From Casuarius casuarius (taxonomy: Eukaryota > Chordata > Aves > Casuariiformes > Casuariidae), in NCBI GenBank assembly GCA_003342895.1, contig PTFA01000029.1:1252666-1316665 (forward strand): a stretch of 64,000 nt of DNA. Reading direction: 5' to 3'. The stretch's first letter is position 1. Each line of letters starts with the position of its first letter. Positions 55,501-64,000 of this stretch are shown in pieces. Made by a program: the position numbers and the translations under genes. Below the pieces are notes generated by a model. The model worked only from the letters and a program-made list of their open reading frames with translations. It ran no database searches and had not been told where the DNA came from.

Positions 55501-58500
55501 GCGAGCATTCTCTAGGCACTAGGCTGAAATTTAATTTGTTTTCACTTGTGAGAATCTAAACTCAGATGCAAGAGAAGAACAGACCCCTTACTTCCCTATT
55601 TGCAATCCTCCACCACAAATGTGGGAACATCAAATAAGCATTACTTAGGAGGTCCAGTCCTATATTTTTAGGTAATACTGCAGTTTGTCATCTAGGCCTA
55701 GTCCTTTCAGATATACTTAGGCTATCCAAGAACAGCTTCCATAACTTGTTGCATTTTTGAAAACTGTCCTTTAGTAGGGTTTTGGCAACTCCTCATTTGG
55801 CCAGATTCCACATGTGTCTCTCTTCTCCCCTCTCCAAAGAAAGGGTGTCATTTATCCAAGAACAGACATCAATGTGTTAATGACTTTGTAAACAGATACT
55901 GTAATCTTCATGCAGTTTTTAAAAAGGTTTTATCTCTCCTGAAAGAACAGAATCACAGAAATGGTAGGGAGTCTGAGTAAGTTAGGAAAAAAAAAAAATC
56001 TCACACAGAACATATTCTAGGTCTGCTATTTTCAGTTTGTTTCCAATTCAGACAGATCCCAAATATCCAGTACAACCTCTCACAAAATGACATGCATCCA
56101 ACATAGGCTTGTTGAAGCTGCATGTACTCTGCTGTGAGTCTTTTGCCTGATTTCGGAGTCCAGCATGGTCATTAATTGGATTAAACTCTTTGCTCTTTCA
56201 GTCCTACCCACTCCCTCATTTTTATCCTCAGAGCAAGCATTTTCCTGACACAGGGGCAACATTCCCTCTGGTAAGTCTGAATGTTTAGTCAAAGTCAGCC
56301 TCGCTCATATCTATCCCCAGTGGATAAATGCAGTTGGATCAAAAATTCTTAAAGTCTTATTAACATTTAAACAGTTCCAAAGCACATGAAGTGGAGGGAA
56401 GATACAGGGCTTTAAATATATATCAATGTTTAAAAGCAGCCTTTCAACTATATAAGCATGGATTCTATTCATCTAGAGTTCTATTGCATGTGGCACAAAT
56501 TACAAGGCTTAAGAGATGATGTTGCTTACTTTTAATATCAACCTCAGCATTTGCAAGTGGAGGCAGGTTAGGTGAGGAAAAGGCATTGAAACTCCCAGCA
56601 TCCACCTTAGTCACCCTATTTCCCCTGTACAGTTTATTATAAAAATACAGGCACACCTGCAAGACAAGTAAAGAAACAGGTCTATGAATAAGCCAGTAAT
56701 TAAAAGATTCAGTAGATAAATACTGCAGTCTGTCCTTTATAAAGTGTTTTCTAAATCTTTAAAGCAGCTCAGAGGCTAGTAGATGTTTACAACTCTTACC
56801 CTTTCAGAAAAGAATTGGCACATCTGTCACACATTGGTTTAAGAATTTAAGAACAAAACAAGTTAAGAGCTAGCCAGTTTCGTAATCCTCTCATGAGGCA
56901 TACTCTAGGAGACAGCAAGTTTGCTTAAGTCCACTTCAGGGACAGAGGAAAGGAGCAGTGTGGACTTTTTAAATAAGTTCATCAGTTATATTTAAATTCA
57001 GCATCCAAAACCTTAAAAAAAAGCCCAGTGAAAATGGATGATAATTTTTAAGAGTCACCAAACATTTAAAACTAGGTCCCTTTTCAAATCCCTTAAAAGT
57101 GTCTTGAGTGGAATTTGAAGGAAAAAAGATATTTCAAAGTTGTTAGTTCTGAAAATCTTGGCCAGTCAGCTATTGCTGTCATGGCTGTGTGAGCATGGAC
57201 AGAATTGGAATGAAGTCTAATCTGATTAGTTTTCTACAGACTTTGGGCCTGTGCAGTGCCACCATCAGGGGTGCTGAGAGCATGCAGGTGCTTCCACATC
57301 TATTATGTGTGTCATCCTCAGCAGTCTTCACGAACCAGAAGCAGAAGATGCTGCTATTGGTTCTAGAGCAACTTTAGAACTTCAGAGTAAGTTCCACTTC
57401 AAAAACTTACTTAAAAGTGTTTCCAATCCCACATGTTTGCAAATGAATTTCAAGTCTGCTGCAACCTGCATTTCAGACTTAATAGTCTTTACAGATTGTA
57501 TGTAGGAAAAATGGTATACGAATTCTGAAAAAAAGGCATGTGCTTTGTCATGCACGGGTCTGTTACCTCAGTGGAATCCATTTCTTTCCTTTTTAAGTGC
57601 AATTCTTTACTACTTATCAGACATTTTGAGTATCTAAGTATGTGTTCTAGCTAAAGGAAGAAAAGCAGCCTCTGAGACAGTTTTCACAGACAAACAGACC
57701 TCCGGAATCACGAACTGCCCAGCAAAGAGCAGTGCTCCCAGTAGGTTGGCTCGGCCGTCATTCCTCAACTCATATAGGGGCACCTAAAGAGCAAAGACTG
57801 AAATTAAATCCTGTCCCTTATATAAAGCCTACACAGCAGAAAAAAATCCAACTTATGCAATACAAATACATTAATAATTTATGTAACAATGATTTATGAC
57901 AAATAGTTTACTTCTTCATCCAAACTATTTTAGACTGAAGCAGACGGTAGGGTTTCCCTCTGTGCTTAACAGACTTTTATAATTGAGTACTTAAAGAATA
58001 ACATAGAGATGAGTATGATTGAGCAATTGTTTTTAGAAGTAGAGACTGATTCAGGAAAAATATCAAGAATAGAAAGCAGGCGTACTCAGTTTAAGTGTTT
58101 GCTCATGGGAGAAGTAATTGTACAGAGAAAAAGCAACAGCCTCGGTTCACGCAGAACTCTCACGATGGGCTTCAGAATGGCTCTCTTGCACCATCTTCCC
58201 TCATAGGATACAAAAACTGAACCAGCAGGTTACTACTGACATAAAGGACAAGATTAAAAACAGAAATTCGGTCTGCTGAGTGAAGCAGCGATGACTTCCG
58301 TGCCATTTTAGACTGCCTTTTTATTAACAGAGAGACAGAACTCCTTTCCACAATGAGAAAAAAAAAAATCACATGCTCTGTTGCTGGATCATACGTCAGG
58401 CAGATCTCCAAAAAATAAAGCAAAAAAGAAAGTAGAACCTTGAATATGACGTACTACAACCAGACTGCCCAATGTCAAGACAGTAAGTGGGAGTCTACTT

Positions 58501-61500
58501 CTTCCTAGACTTTTGTATTTTGACTTCAAATAGACCACATGTGAAAGGGAAGTTATGAAAAGGGGGGGAAGGGGAATGTTACAGTGCTATGTTTCATCTC
58601 TCTTTTGTGATTAGAGCTGTATTTTATGCTCAAGCAAGCTATTCTAGTAAGACAACCCCTCCCCCTCAGACAATATGCAAAGGTCTGATCTCTAGCTAAA
58701 GGAAAGAAAATTAATAAATCTAGTCTTTAGAGTGAAAGAAACAGACCATGCTTTGTAGAACAAAAGTGATCAAAAATGCATATAATGCTTAGCGATTATA
58801 AAAAATGGGGAAGAATGCAACAAAGACAGGAGATACCAAAGAATAATGAATAACATAAGACAGGGTAACAACTGCTGAAGTAATACGACTGCATGCTTCA
58901 GGGCTTTAAAAGAAAAAAAAGTACAGCTAACAACCACCAGCCACCTGAGGCTGGAAAGATGCTTCTCATATAAACAGATTATTACACAATGGCCAATGAC
59001 AGGCTCTTATATCTTTCTCTGAAGCATCTGGCCCCAGCCATAATGAACTACTGGTCGGATTTGGTACAGATTTGTAAAGTCACTAATGATAAAATTATGG
59101 GGCAGATCCTCAGCTGGTGAGCCCATCAGTTGTCACTAACTTTTACCAGCACTGTGACCATTCACCCTGGTCACACTGCATTACTAAAGTACACAGTGAT
59201 CATCAGGATACTACATAGTTCTGCATGTAAGAACAGAAAATGAGGCTTCTGACTTCAACTTCAAACTAAGTCCATTACCTGAGATCCTGTCATAACAACA
59301 GTTTTGCCCAGGTTCTCAAACATGAAGGATAAGGCTGACGCTGTGTAGGCCATTGTATCAGTACCATGAAGAATCACAAAGCCATCATACTTTTCGTAGT
59401 GCTCCTGGAGTTGGAGAGACATTTTTTGTATTATTAAACCAATACATTGGCATCAGTAAGTGAGGTGCATGCTGCACTATTTTCACTGATACAAGCAGCA
59501 GTGTAACACTTTAAAGAAGTCCTACAAGCATAATTCCTCTTAAAGTTATCCACATTTTCAGTTTAAATATAATTAAGAGTTAATCGGACAATAAACACGA
59601 GAGCTAGTAATTCTAATTATGGAACAGTCAAAGAGATTCTTCTATGTATACATATTAATGCAGCATTTTTAAACCAGAAGACTGCTAATTAAGAAAAGCT
59701 TAGCAATGGCTTTAAACAGGAATGTTAACATATGCAAATAAGTCGTATAGTCTGATTTCTTGTTACCGCTTTTACTTTAGGGATTACACCATTTACAGGA
59801 ACAGATTAGGCAAACCAAGGCTATCATAACATACAGAAAAAACAGTCCATTTAATCCAGCTGGCAGGCAGGCAAATCGCCAGTGTAAGAGTGCCCTCTTC
59901 TGTTCAGAAGTCAACCTTTCCACAGCAGTACGTGACTTCTGCAGCAGAGAGCACTGAACAGGCCTGTTACTGTTCACAGTTAAGGTATATGCACTTGCTG
60001 TTGTTTTTTGAATAGTGCCTTAGACCATTGGGTGTGTACAAATGGAAAAAGGAATTTTATAATAAGATCAATCTACAGATAACTTTTAATGCAAAGTTAT
60101 GAATGGCACTGTTCATCCCGTTGGAATAGTTATCTGCTGGCTTTTGGAGGAAAAAGGATTTGATTCCTGTATTTTAAGTGATGCATAGTGAAGATAGAGT
60201 AAACACTGCAGTAAGAGACAATGATGGCTTTTACTACTACTTTTCATTTGTTAACATGGAAAGGATTACACAGAAGTCTAAGCAAATATGCAAAGTGCCA
60301 GAAGGAACAAAAGTTTTTTTCCATGGAATTAAGCCAGATTTCTATTTAATTATATTTCTTATGCTACAATAGGCACACTCCCTTGGCATCTCCTGATAAT
60401 AAGGTCACCTCCAAACCTACCTTCAGATTTCTACTTGTCCTTTTTCTGTTTTTTCACTGATGATACTCACCCCTACATGTTGCTACCTAATGAAAGTTTG
60501 GGGGATTTTCAGTTTATTTCTAGCAAGTTAGTCAGCAGAACAACAGTCAGTGTTGCAAGATCTTTGTGTAGGCCAAACTATAGCGTGACGCAAAACTTCA
60601 GTAGCCTGTAGTTATTCATCAATGCAGTAACATGATAAGTAAGTTTCAAGGGCAGCCATCTGAGAAATAGCCACTTGCCCTCTCTAAGTCACTCGGTATG
60701 CTTCATGAATATTTTCAGCCTTATGAAGTTTATTCGATGAGATAGAACAGAGCTTGGCTTAAGCTTCATAATGTAAGAGATCAGGCTGGGAATTAGGGAG
60801 AAATCCCGTGCAAGCATCTTTGAATGTTTCAGTCTGAAAAATCTTCAGGACATTACTGCTTTGCCAAGTAAGTGTCTAAAATGAACACAAAGTGGCAGTG
60901 CCTATACATGTCAGAAAGTCAAAGGTTTTTTTTTTCCCCCTTCTCAGCACTTTTCAGTTGGATTACATACAGTGGATATGTACTTGTACACACAGAGAAG
61001 TTGGATTCTGTGTATGAGAAAGAAGCATTTTTTGAGACCAGAAGTTGTAATAAAACTAATATGCAATTAAGCAAATAAGGTAAGACCTCTCCTGTTCAGC
61101 ATGGCATTGTCTTCTTCCTGTTACTTTACTCTCGGCCCTGGCCTGCTCCCAGCTGTAGCCCTGCTGCATCCTAGAGGCTCTCCACCAACACACCGGCTTC
61201 GCCTCTTCTGCAGCCCTTGTCAGATGCACTCTGCAGGAGCACTGTCCCTTCTTTGGTGGTTTCAGGACTAGAGGACTTAAAGGTGTGAGACTATTACAGG
61301 ATCTTCAGCAGTATTCCCAACATTATTACACTGTTGGTGTACACTGGTCCCCTTGGGTGAAGGGGGAAATTTACACTATAAAGCCCATCATCGTAGAGCA
61401 AGCAAGAGTAGAAGAGCAGTGTCTTACCAGGTTTACTTCTTAAGATCTGCATATGAATTCCTGGTGTGAATTATTTTAACTGTTTCATACTTCTGATTCC

Positions 61501-62326
61501 TTAGAAGCACACAGGTAAGTTCAGATGTAGGGACAGGAGCAGAGAAGTGATGATTTTCAAGCTAGAGAAGGATTTAATGAGTTTGTCTACACATACAGAA
61601 ATATCTAGGGCTTTGAACATTTCCCTGTGTGGGGAACCTAACCACAATAGCATTTTTTCTATCGGCTGCAAAGCGTAAGCTAGTCAAGTCAGTCTGTGTC
61701 CAAAGTGAGAGAGGCATAAAGATATGAAATTATTTTTGATGTTAAGAGACAACTATTAAGCTATTTGCACAGTCAAATGCTGTGTAACTAAGCAACCTTC
61801 TATTAAGTCACCTACACCTAAGGATTTTATTCAACATTTCTGGACAGTGAATTTAACTAAACACTTTTGAACAATTCTATGTACATATTACACACCTTAT
61901 TTCCATCATATTTGCGATTTTTTAATTTATTTTCTTTTACAAAATTATGATATGGCTTATCAGTGGAAGAACTATATAACTTTAATAAGCTTACAACGTT
62001 TCAGAAGGAAAAATTTTTCCTGCAATCTTACATGCATAATATTTATCACTTTGCAGGTAACTAATCTGGGTGTAACATCCTGCATAACATTTACATTTTT
62101 AGTAAATAAATACGTAAGCATAGCACTACTGGATCGTTTTATCTTGCTAAATATACTGGATATACTGCTGTTTTGTGTAAGCAGCTAATGAAATCTCATC
62201 CCACACCATTGTACCTCAAGTTTCTTTGCAATTTTGGCCCAGTCCTCTGGAGTCATGTTGGAAGAATCAAGTAACGGTGAGAGCTCCAGGATTGTGTAGA
62301 CAATTCTTTTGTTTTGCTTAGAGATA
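25541..62326 (-). CDS. ASPG: ASPG, asparaginase / 60-kDa lysophospholipase-like protein; spliced, 5' end outside window
   Basis: Thirteen exons on the minus strand join in frame into about 491 residues plus stop. ASPG enzymes hydrolyse L-asparagine to aspartate and ammonia; mammalian homologues have also been described as lysophospholipase/PAF-acetylhydrolase. The protein is expected to be cytosolic. Seen directly are the [10 protein letters not shown] substrate-pocket motif, the catalytic [16 protein letters not shown] block, [17 protein letters not shown], the NRVTKVDA lysine motif, YGSGNAPNN, and then ankyrin repeats such as [20 protein letters not shown]. The first catalytic Thr (TGGTIG motif) belongs to an upstream exon that is absent here. 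Human ASPG is 573 residues, so roughly 70-80 N-terminal residues are missing. No frameshift or premature stop was found, so the gene looks intact. Family assignment rests on remembered alignment to human ASPG; exon borders rest on phase and GT-AG sites. Confidence 0.93.
25910..26009 (-). CDS. ASPG: ASPG exon L (ankyrin repeat)
   Basis: With the two bases from the previous exon it encodes [20 protein letters not shown], then [14 protein letters not shown]. The human match is [25 protein letters not shown]. The acceptor is CTTTTTCCAG. The donor is GTA|GTAAGT, leaving in phase 0. Length is 100 nt. Confidence 0.93.
29073..29145. repeat. Two poly-T tracts
   Basis: Two homopolymer T-runs of about 17 and 20 bases, separated by about 35 bp, lie just left of the CR1 copy. 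They are slippage-prone and could be miscalled in the assembly. Confidence 0.8.
29351..29600 (-). mobile_element. CR1 LINE fragment, 5'-truncated
   Basis: On the plus strand the copy begins ACAGAATCACAGAGCAGTTG, then GAGGTTGGAGGGGCCCTCTA, with ATCCAACCCTCCTGCTCAAG and CAGGCTGCCCAAGACCGAGT following. These are CR1 3'-UTR words in reverse complement, so the element lies on the minus strand with its tail (CTGTGATTCTGTG type) at the low-coordinate end. The 5' side fades out around 29570-29600. About 250 bp is typical of heavily truncated CR1 copies in birds. It carries no coding part and interrupts no exon. Confidence 0.9.
32191..32277 (-). CDS. ASPG: ASPG exon K (ankyrin repeat)
   Basis: The first base completes an Arg codon. 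The exon then reads [20 protein letters not shown] and ENIGTILC, matching human VIGLLREAGASLSTQELEEAGTELC. The acceptor is CTTTTCATAAAG and the donor TGC GG|GTAAAT, phase 2. Length is 87 nt. It is flanked by introns of 6.4 kb and 6.2 kb. Confidence 0.92.
32278..38692. other. ASPG intron J-K
   Basis: A 6.4-kb AT-rich intron. Short open frames are scattered on both strands without protein-family motifs. No interspersed repeat is recognised. Confidence 0.6.
38693..38856 (-). CDS. ASPG: ASPG exon J (canonical ankyrin repeat)
   Basis: The exon reads [20 protein letters not shown], then [20 protein letters not shown] and [14 protein letters not shown]. It holds one textbook ankyrin repeat ([22 protein letters not shown]) and the start of the next ([11 protein letters not shown]). 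The acceptor is GCTTTTGTAG. It ends TTC AG|GTAACA, so the next codon is split in phase 2. Length is 164 nt and consistent with that phase. Confidence 0.95.
39291..39324. repeat. Pyrimidine-rich (TTTTC)n / poly-T tract
   Basis: TTTCTTTTCTTTTCTTTTTC runs into a 14-T run, inside the ASPG intron between exons I and J. It is a low-complexity tract with no other feature attached. Confidence 0.8.
39784..39879 (-). CDS. ASPG: ASPG exon I (start of ankyrin region)
   Basis: The exon encodes 32 residues: [20 protein letters not shown], then [12 protein letters not shown]. It matches human [40 protein letters not shown] is the first ankyrin-like helix pair. The acceptor is AATTTCTCAG and the donor ATG|GTAATG, both phase 0. 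Length is 96 nt. Confidence 0.93.
40198..40400. mobile_element. Possible very old CR1-like relic
   Basis: Strings such as GGGCTGGAAGGAGTTGGAAA, ACAGTCCATTCTCCTC and CCAAACCTCCACTGAC loosely follow the order of CR1 3'-region words (GGTTGGAAGG, AGTCCAACCC, AAACCTCCAGTGAC). Divergence is high and no 3' tail is visible, so this is tentative. Confidence 0.25.
40696..40758 (-). other. Candidate in-frame cassette exon inside ASPG intron H-I
   Basis: An excellent 3' splice site (branch-like TTAAC, a long pyrimidine tract, then TTTGTAG) precedes an open stretch reading [20 protein letters not shown] plus V. A GTAATT donor after 63 nt keeps phase 0, and a GTATCG donor 10 nt later would shift frame. 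Joining exon H directly to exon I aligns ungapped to human ASPG, so this is at most an alternative or pseudo-exon. Confidence 0.2.
41008..41127 (-). CDS. ASPG: ASPG exon H (linker between catalytic and ankyrin parts)
   Basis: The exon encodes 40 residues: [20 protein letters not shown], then [26 protein letters not shown] is shared with human (KDLRGEMTPPS). The rest is a diverged linker of the same length as the human linker. The acceptor is CATTTTTCAG and the donor GAG|GTATAT, both phase 0. Spliced directly to the next exon, it gives an ungapped alignment to human. Confidence 0.9.
41128..44200. other. ASPG intron G-H
   Basis: About 3.1 kb of intronic sequence. A pocket with a few CpGs near 42180-42290 stands out slightly from the AT-rich surroundings. 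No feature is identified there. Confidence 0.6.
44201..44314 (-). CDS. ASPG: ASPG exon G (end of asparaginase fold)
   Basis: The exon encodes 38 residues, beginning [20 protein letters not shown] and ending [21 protein letters not shown] matches human FDMTSEAALAKLSYVL near the end of the asparaginase C-terminal subdomain. The acceptor is TTTTTATTCAG and the donor CAG|GTAAAT. Both borders are phase 0. Confidence 0.93.
44315..48997. other. ASPG introns E-F and F-G, apart from exon F
   Basis: Two introns (47499-48997 and 44315-47312) flank exon F. The sequence is AT-rich with no repeat family or second gene recognised by eye. Confidence 0.6.
47313..47498 (-). CDS. ASPG: ASPG exon F
   Basis: The largest coding exon seen (186 nt, 62 residues, phase 0 to phase 0). 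It includes [20 protein letters not shown], then [20 protein letters not shown] and [20 protein letters not shown]. The human equivalents are LETFGSGNGPTKPDLLQEL and [20 protein letters not shown]. The acceptor is TTTTTAAACAG and the donor CAG|GTGAGG. Confidence 0.95.
48998..49110 (-). CDS. ASPG: ASPG exon E
   Basis: This 113-nt exon enters in phase 1 and leaves in phase 0. After the split codon it reads [20 protein letters not shown] then [28 protein letters not shown] matches human DVGLLRLYPGI. The acceptor is CTCTTTAACAG and the donor is a perfect GTAAGT. Confidence 0.92.
49111..56529. other. ASPG intron D-E (largest)
   Basis: A 7.4-kb intron with several A-rich runs (for example near 51836, 52630, 52709 and 55988). 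Open frames up to about 120 codons occur on both strands, but none shows a family motif or codon bias. A short CR1-tail-like string (CAGAATCACAG) near 55949 is not followed by recognisable CR1 sequence. Confidence 0.65.
56530..56656 (-). CDS. ASPG: ASPG exon D (lysine motif NRVTKVDA)
   Basis: The exon reads [20 protein letters not shown] then [22 protein letters not shown]. The TKVDA Lys corresponds to the conserved catalytic-site Lys of type I asparaginases, and the human counterpart is NQLFRGNRATKVDARRF. The acceptor is CTTGTCTTGCAG. The donor is AAA A|GTAAGC, so the exon ends in phase 1. Length is 127 nt. The next exon lies about 7.4 kb away. Confidence 0.94.
56657..57699. other. ASPG intron C-D
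   Basis: About 1.0 kb, entered through the weak GTCTGT donor and left through a clear TTGTCTTGCAG acceptor. Nothing else is recognised. Confidence 0.7.
57700..57783 (-). CDS. ASPG: ASPG exon C
   Basis: The exon encodes 28 residues ([20 protein letters not shown] then AGQFVIPE), aligning with human [28 protein letters not shown]. It has a CTCTTTAG acceptor. The donor is GAG|GTCTGT, weaker than usual because position +3 is C. Both borders are phase 0. The bases after the border would translate as Val-Cys, the same two residues that begin the next exon. Confidence 0.93.
57784..59278. other. ASPG intron B-C
   Basis: About 1.5 kb of AT-rich intron. Short A-runs only; nothing else is recognised. 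Confidence 0.7.
59279..59404 (-). CDS. ASPG: ASPG exon B (catalytic HGTDT motif)
   Basis: This 126-nt phase-0 exon encodes 42 residues, [20 protein letters not shown] and onward to MTGSQ. HGTDTMA holds the second catalytic Thr and the adjacent Asp of the asparaginase I family. The acceptor is CCAACTCCAG and the donor CAG|GTAATG. It closely matches human HYEQYHGFVVIHGTDTMAF, which makes it one of the most diagnostic exons of the gene. Confidence 0.95.
59405..62214. other. ASPG intron A-B
   Basis: About 2.8 kb of non-coding sequence between GTACAA and CTCCAG splice sites. I see no repeat family, RNA gene or convincing ORF in it. Confidence 0.7.
62215..62326 (-). CDS. ASPG: ASPG exon A (first one visible; substrate-pocket motif)
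   Basis: The exon reads [20 protein letters not shown] then [17 protein letters not shown], matching human NQRILYTVLECQPLFDSSDMT. The Asp-Ser-Ser stretch forms part of the asparagine-binding pocket in the family. It is preceded by a TTTTCTTTCTTCATAG acceptor. The first base completes a codon split with the missing upstream exon. It ends CTT GAG followed by a GTACAA donor, phase 0. Length is 112 nt. Confidence 0.92.
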
Positions 62327-64000
62327 CTATGAAGAAAGAAAATTGAAAAAAGTTTCACTCTTAGAGCTAACACTAGCTCATCACTTCTGATTATTTCACT
62401 AAATCAGTAGTTTTTACCCTTCTCTCCACTACCATCACCAAGTCTATGGTACAAAACTGCTGTCAAATTTCAAACATTAAGTTCCAAGTTTAGAAACTCA
62501 TGATCTGATGTGGTTTAAAGCACAAATTCCTAAAGTTAACAGACTTAGAATTTGGGATGGGGGAGAGGACTTTTTCAAAAACAAAGGCAGAAAAGTAGAA
62601 CCCAGACTTTGCTAAATCCTAACATTTGGAACTGAGTTCTAACAAAAGCCAATACTGTCTTAAGGTTTAAAAAACGCTTCACAAATTATTGAGAGGAGTC
62701 TATGAAACTCCCAATCAATATAGGGGGTCAACAGAAGAGTTGCAACAACTTTTTAATGCTTTGATAAATATAAATTCCCTGACAGGCAGAGTATCTTCTC
62801 TTAGGAGTCTTATGACTGGCCTTCATTTCTGTGGCCTCTACAAGATCCACTCTCCTCAGTTTCTCTGACCTCAGATTTCAGAAGAGGCTCTCTTAGTTAG
62901 TTAAAACCTTCAAGAAAAGAAGGAAACTGTTGCATAGAGACTCAGTAAAAACCTTATTGCCTTTGCTAGTAAGAAGCTAACTTTGTAAAGCCTCAGTCCT
63001 AGCCTATTAGGCTTGTTGTCACCTTGTTATGAGAGCTTGCTATATGAATTGAAACTTGGTACGGGCTGTGTCTTGTTATGATGTGCAGTTTAAGTGTGTG
63101 ATAAGAGCAAGGATCATAAAATAGGTCAGCACAGGTTGAATACAGAGGCCCCAGGACTATAAACAACTCACTCACAATCTATTACTGGCCACTGAAGAAA
63201 TGCAACGTTGAGAGCTGGGAGAAGACTGCTTTAAGCACAGTAAAGACAAGACAAAGCAACTCATTTTAAGAAAAAGAGGCCAGTCAAGCAATAGGATGGG
63301 CCACCAATGAGCCAGGAAACACCTGATGGGCCTGGGAAGGTAACACTTTCAAACACCATGCAGTATGTAGTCCAGCAGATGGAGACCAAAGCCTAAGCAT
63401 GTCTGGACACTCAAAGGAAGTTTTCAGACTAGGAGTGAGGGAAAGTTTGCTGAAGTAAGTTTAAGGCTAAGACTGATGTCTCTACATCTAAGTTACATAC
63501 ATTAAAAAGTGAATTACAAGGTTAAAGTGACAAGAAACAAAAACCTTTTTAAAACACTGAAAAACAGATATTTACTTAATAGTTGAAATGTGTTCCTACA
63601 TAGCAATGCAATGGCGAACAGGCAGCTAACAAACAAGAAATACTGGGCCAGCAAGAGCCAGCTCTGCCCTTGCTACTTTCTCTTCCAAGCAAAGACATCC
63701 AGGAGCATGTTTTATCGGGTGATCTTCTGCGCATTCTCAGTGCTTTCCCACTGCTTGAGGATCATGGAAAGCTAGCTGCCCGCTGCAACAGTCTATATCA
63801 ATAACTGTGATAGATACTTCAACATTTACACTGGAAAACAGTCAAAGGCTGTAGAAAAGATCTGGACACTGCACGCTGTATGAATATGCAAAAGAAAGTT
63901 TCTGAAATAAGGTGTTTAGAGCACAGAGAAGAAAGCTGATTACCTTCCCTCAGCATTTGTAATAGCATATTTTCCTACTTGCTATTTTTGTATACATACA
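62327..64000. other. 5' part of an ASPG intron; no exon recognised
   Basis: I looked on the minus strand for the preceding exon (an LPMFHDE-like coding block in vertebrate ASPG) and did not find it. The exon(s) with the start codon and the TGGTIG catalytic motif must lie beyond the window. The sequence is AT-rich and unremarkable. Confidence 0.6.

Noticed and set aside
55949..56100. CAGAATCACAGAAATGG, similar to a CR1 3' end
   Set aside because: The following sequence does not continue with the CR1 words (GGTTGGAGGGG, ATCCAACCC), so it is probably coincidence.
62327..64000. Search for the upstream ASPG exon with the LPMFHDE-type block
   Set aside because: No matching minus-strand codon string was found; the few CATGG strings do not continue the motif.

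Overview
The window looks like avian nuclear DNA. It holds a 5'-truncated CR1 LINE ending in the typical CTGTGATTCTGTG-type tail, no mammalian SINEs, compact introns, and one spliced gene whose exons read as the vertebrate ASPG protein (asparaginase domain plus ankyrin repeats). There are no operons, CRISPR arrays, phage genes or complete transposons. I saw no tRNA or rRNA gene.

Right two thirds (about 23.4-64 kb): thirteen consecutive exons of ASPG lie on the minus strand. Transcription runs from high to low coordinates and the 5' exon(s), carrying the first catalytic Thr motif, lie beyond base 64000. Every exon joins its neighbour in frame with GT-AG borders. Together they encode about 491 residues: the C-terminal part of the L-asparaginase I-like domain (substrate-binding DSS motif, catalytic HGTDTMA motif, NRxTKVDA lysine motif), a short linker, and about four ankyrin repeats. 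The stop codon lies 11 nt before a strong donor. A last, mostly untranslated exon with an AATAAA signal near 23.44 kb ends the gene. The introns hold a CR1 copy, poly-T tracts and otherwise unremarkable AT-rich sequence. One stretch in the intron at 39.9-41.0 kb has a very strong acceptor and could be an alternative cassette exon.

Left third (1-23.4 kb): this is the flank 3' of ASPG. In human the order is ASPG - MIR203 - KIF26A, all in one orientation, so this side should carry MIR203 and the start of KIF26A. I could not find the miR-203 sequence by eye. A 265-N assembly gap sits inside the main CpG island (about 11.0-12.8 kb). That island has a minus-strand TATA box, an ATG followed at once by a perfect GTAAGT donor, and a tiny uORF. 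Two other GC-rich islands lie at the left edge (1-300) and at 18.28-18.66 kb, the latter just after a plus-strand TATATATA. No other protein-coding gene is identified; two minus-strand reading frames (20.07-20.76 kb and 17.42-17.58 kb) are noted as weak candidates. I found no convincing new biological system. The best leads are the island and gap at 11 kb, the ASPG C-terminal splice choice and the candidate cassette exon.
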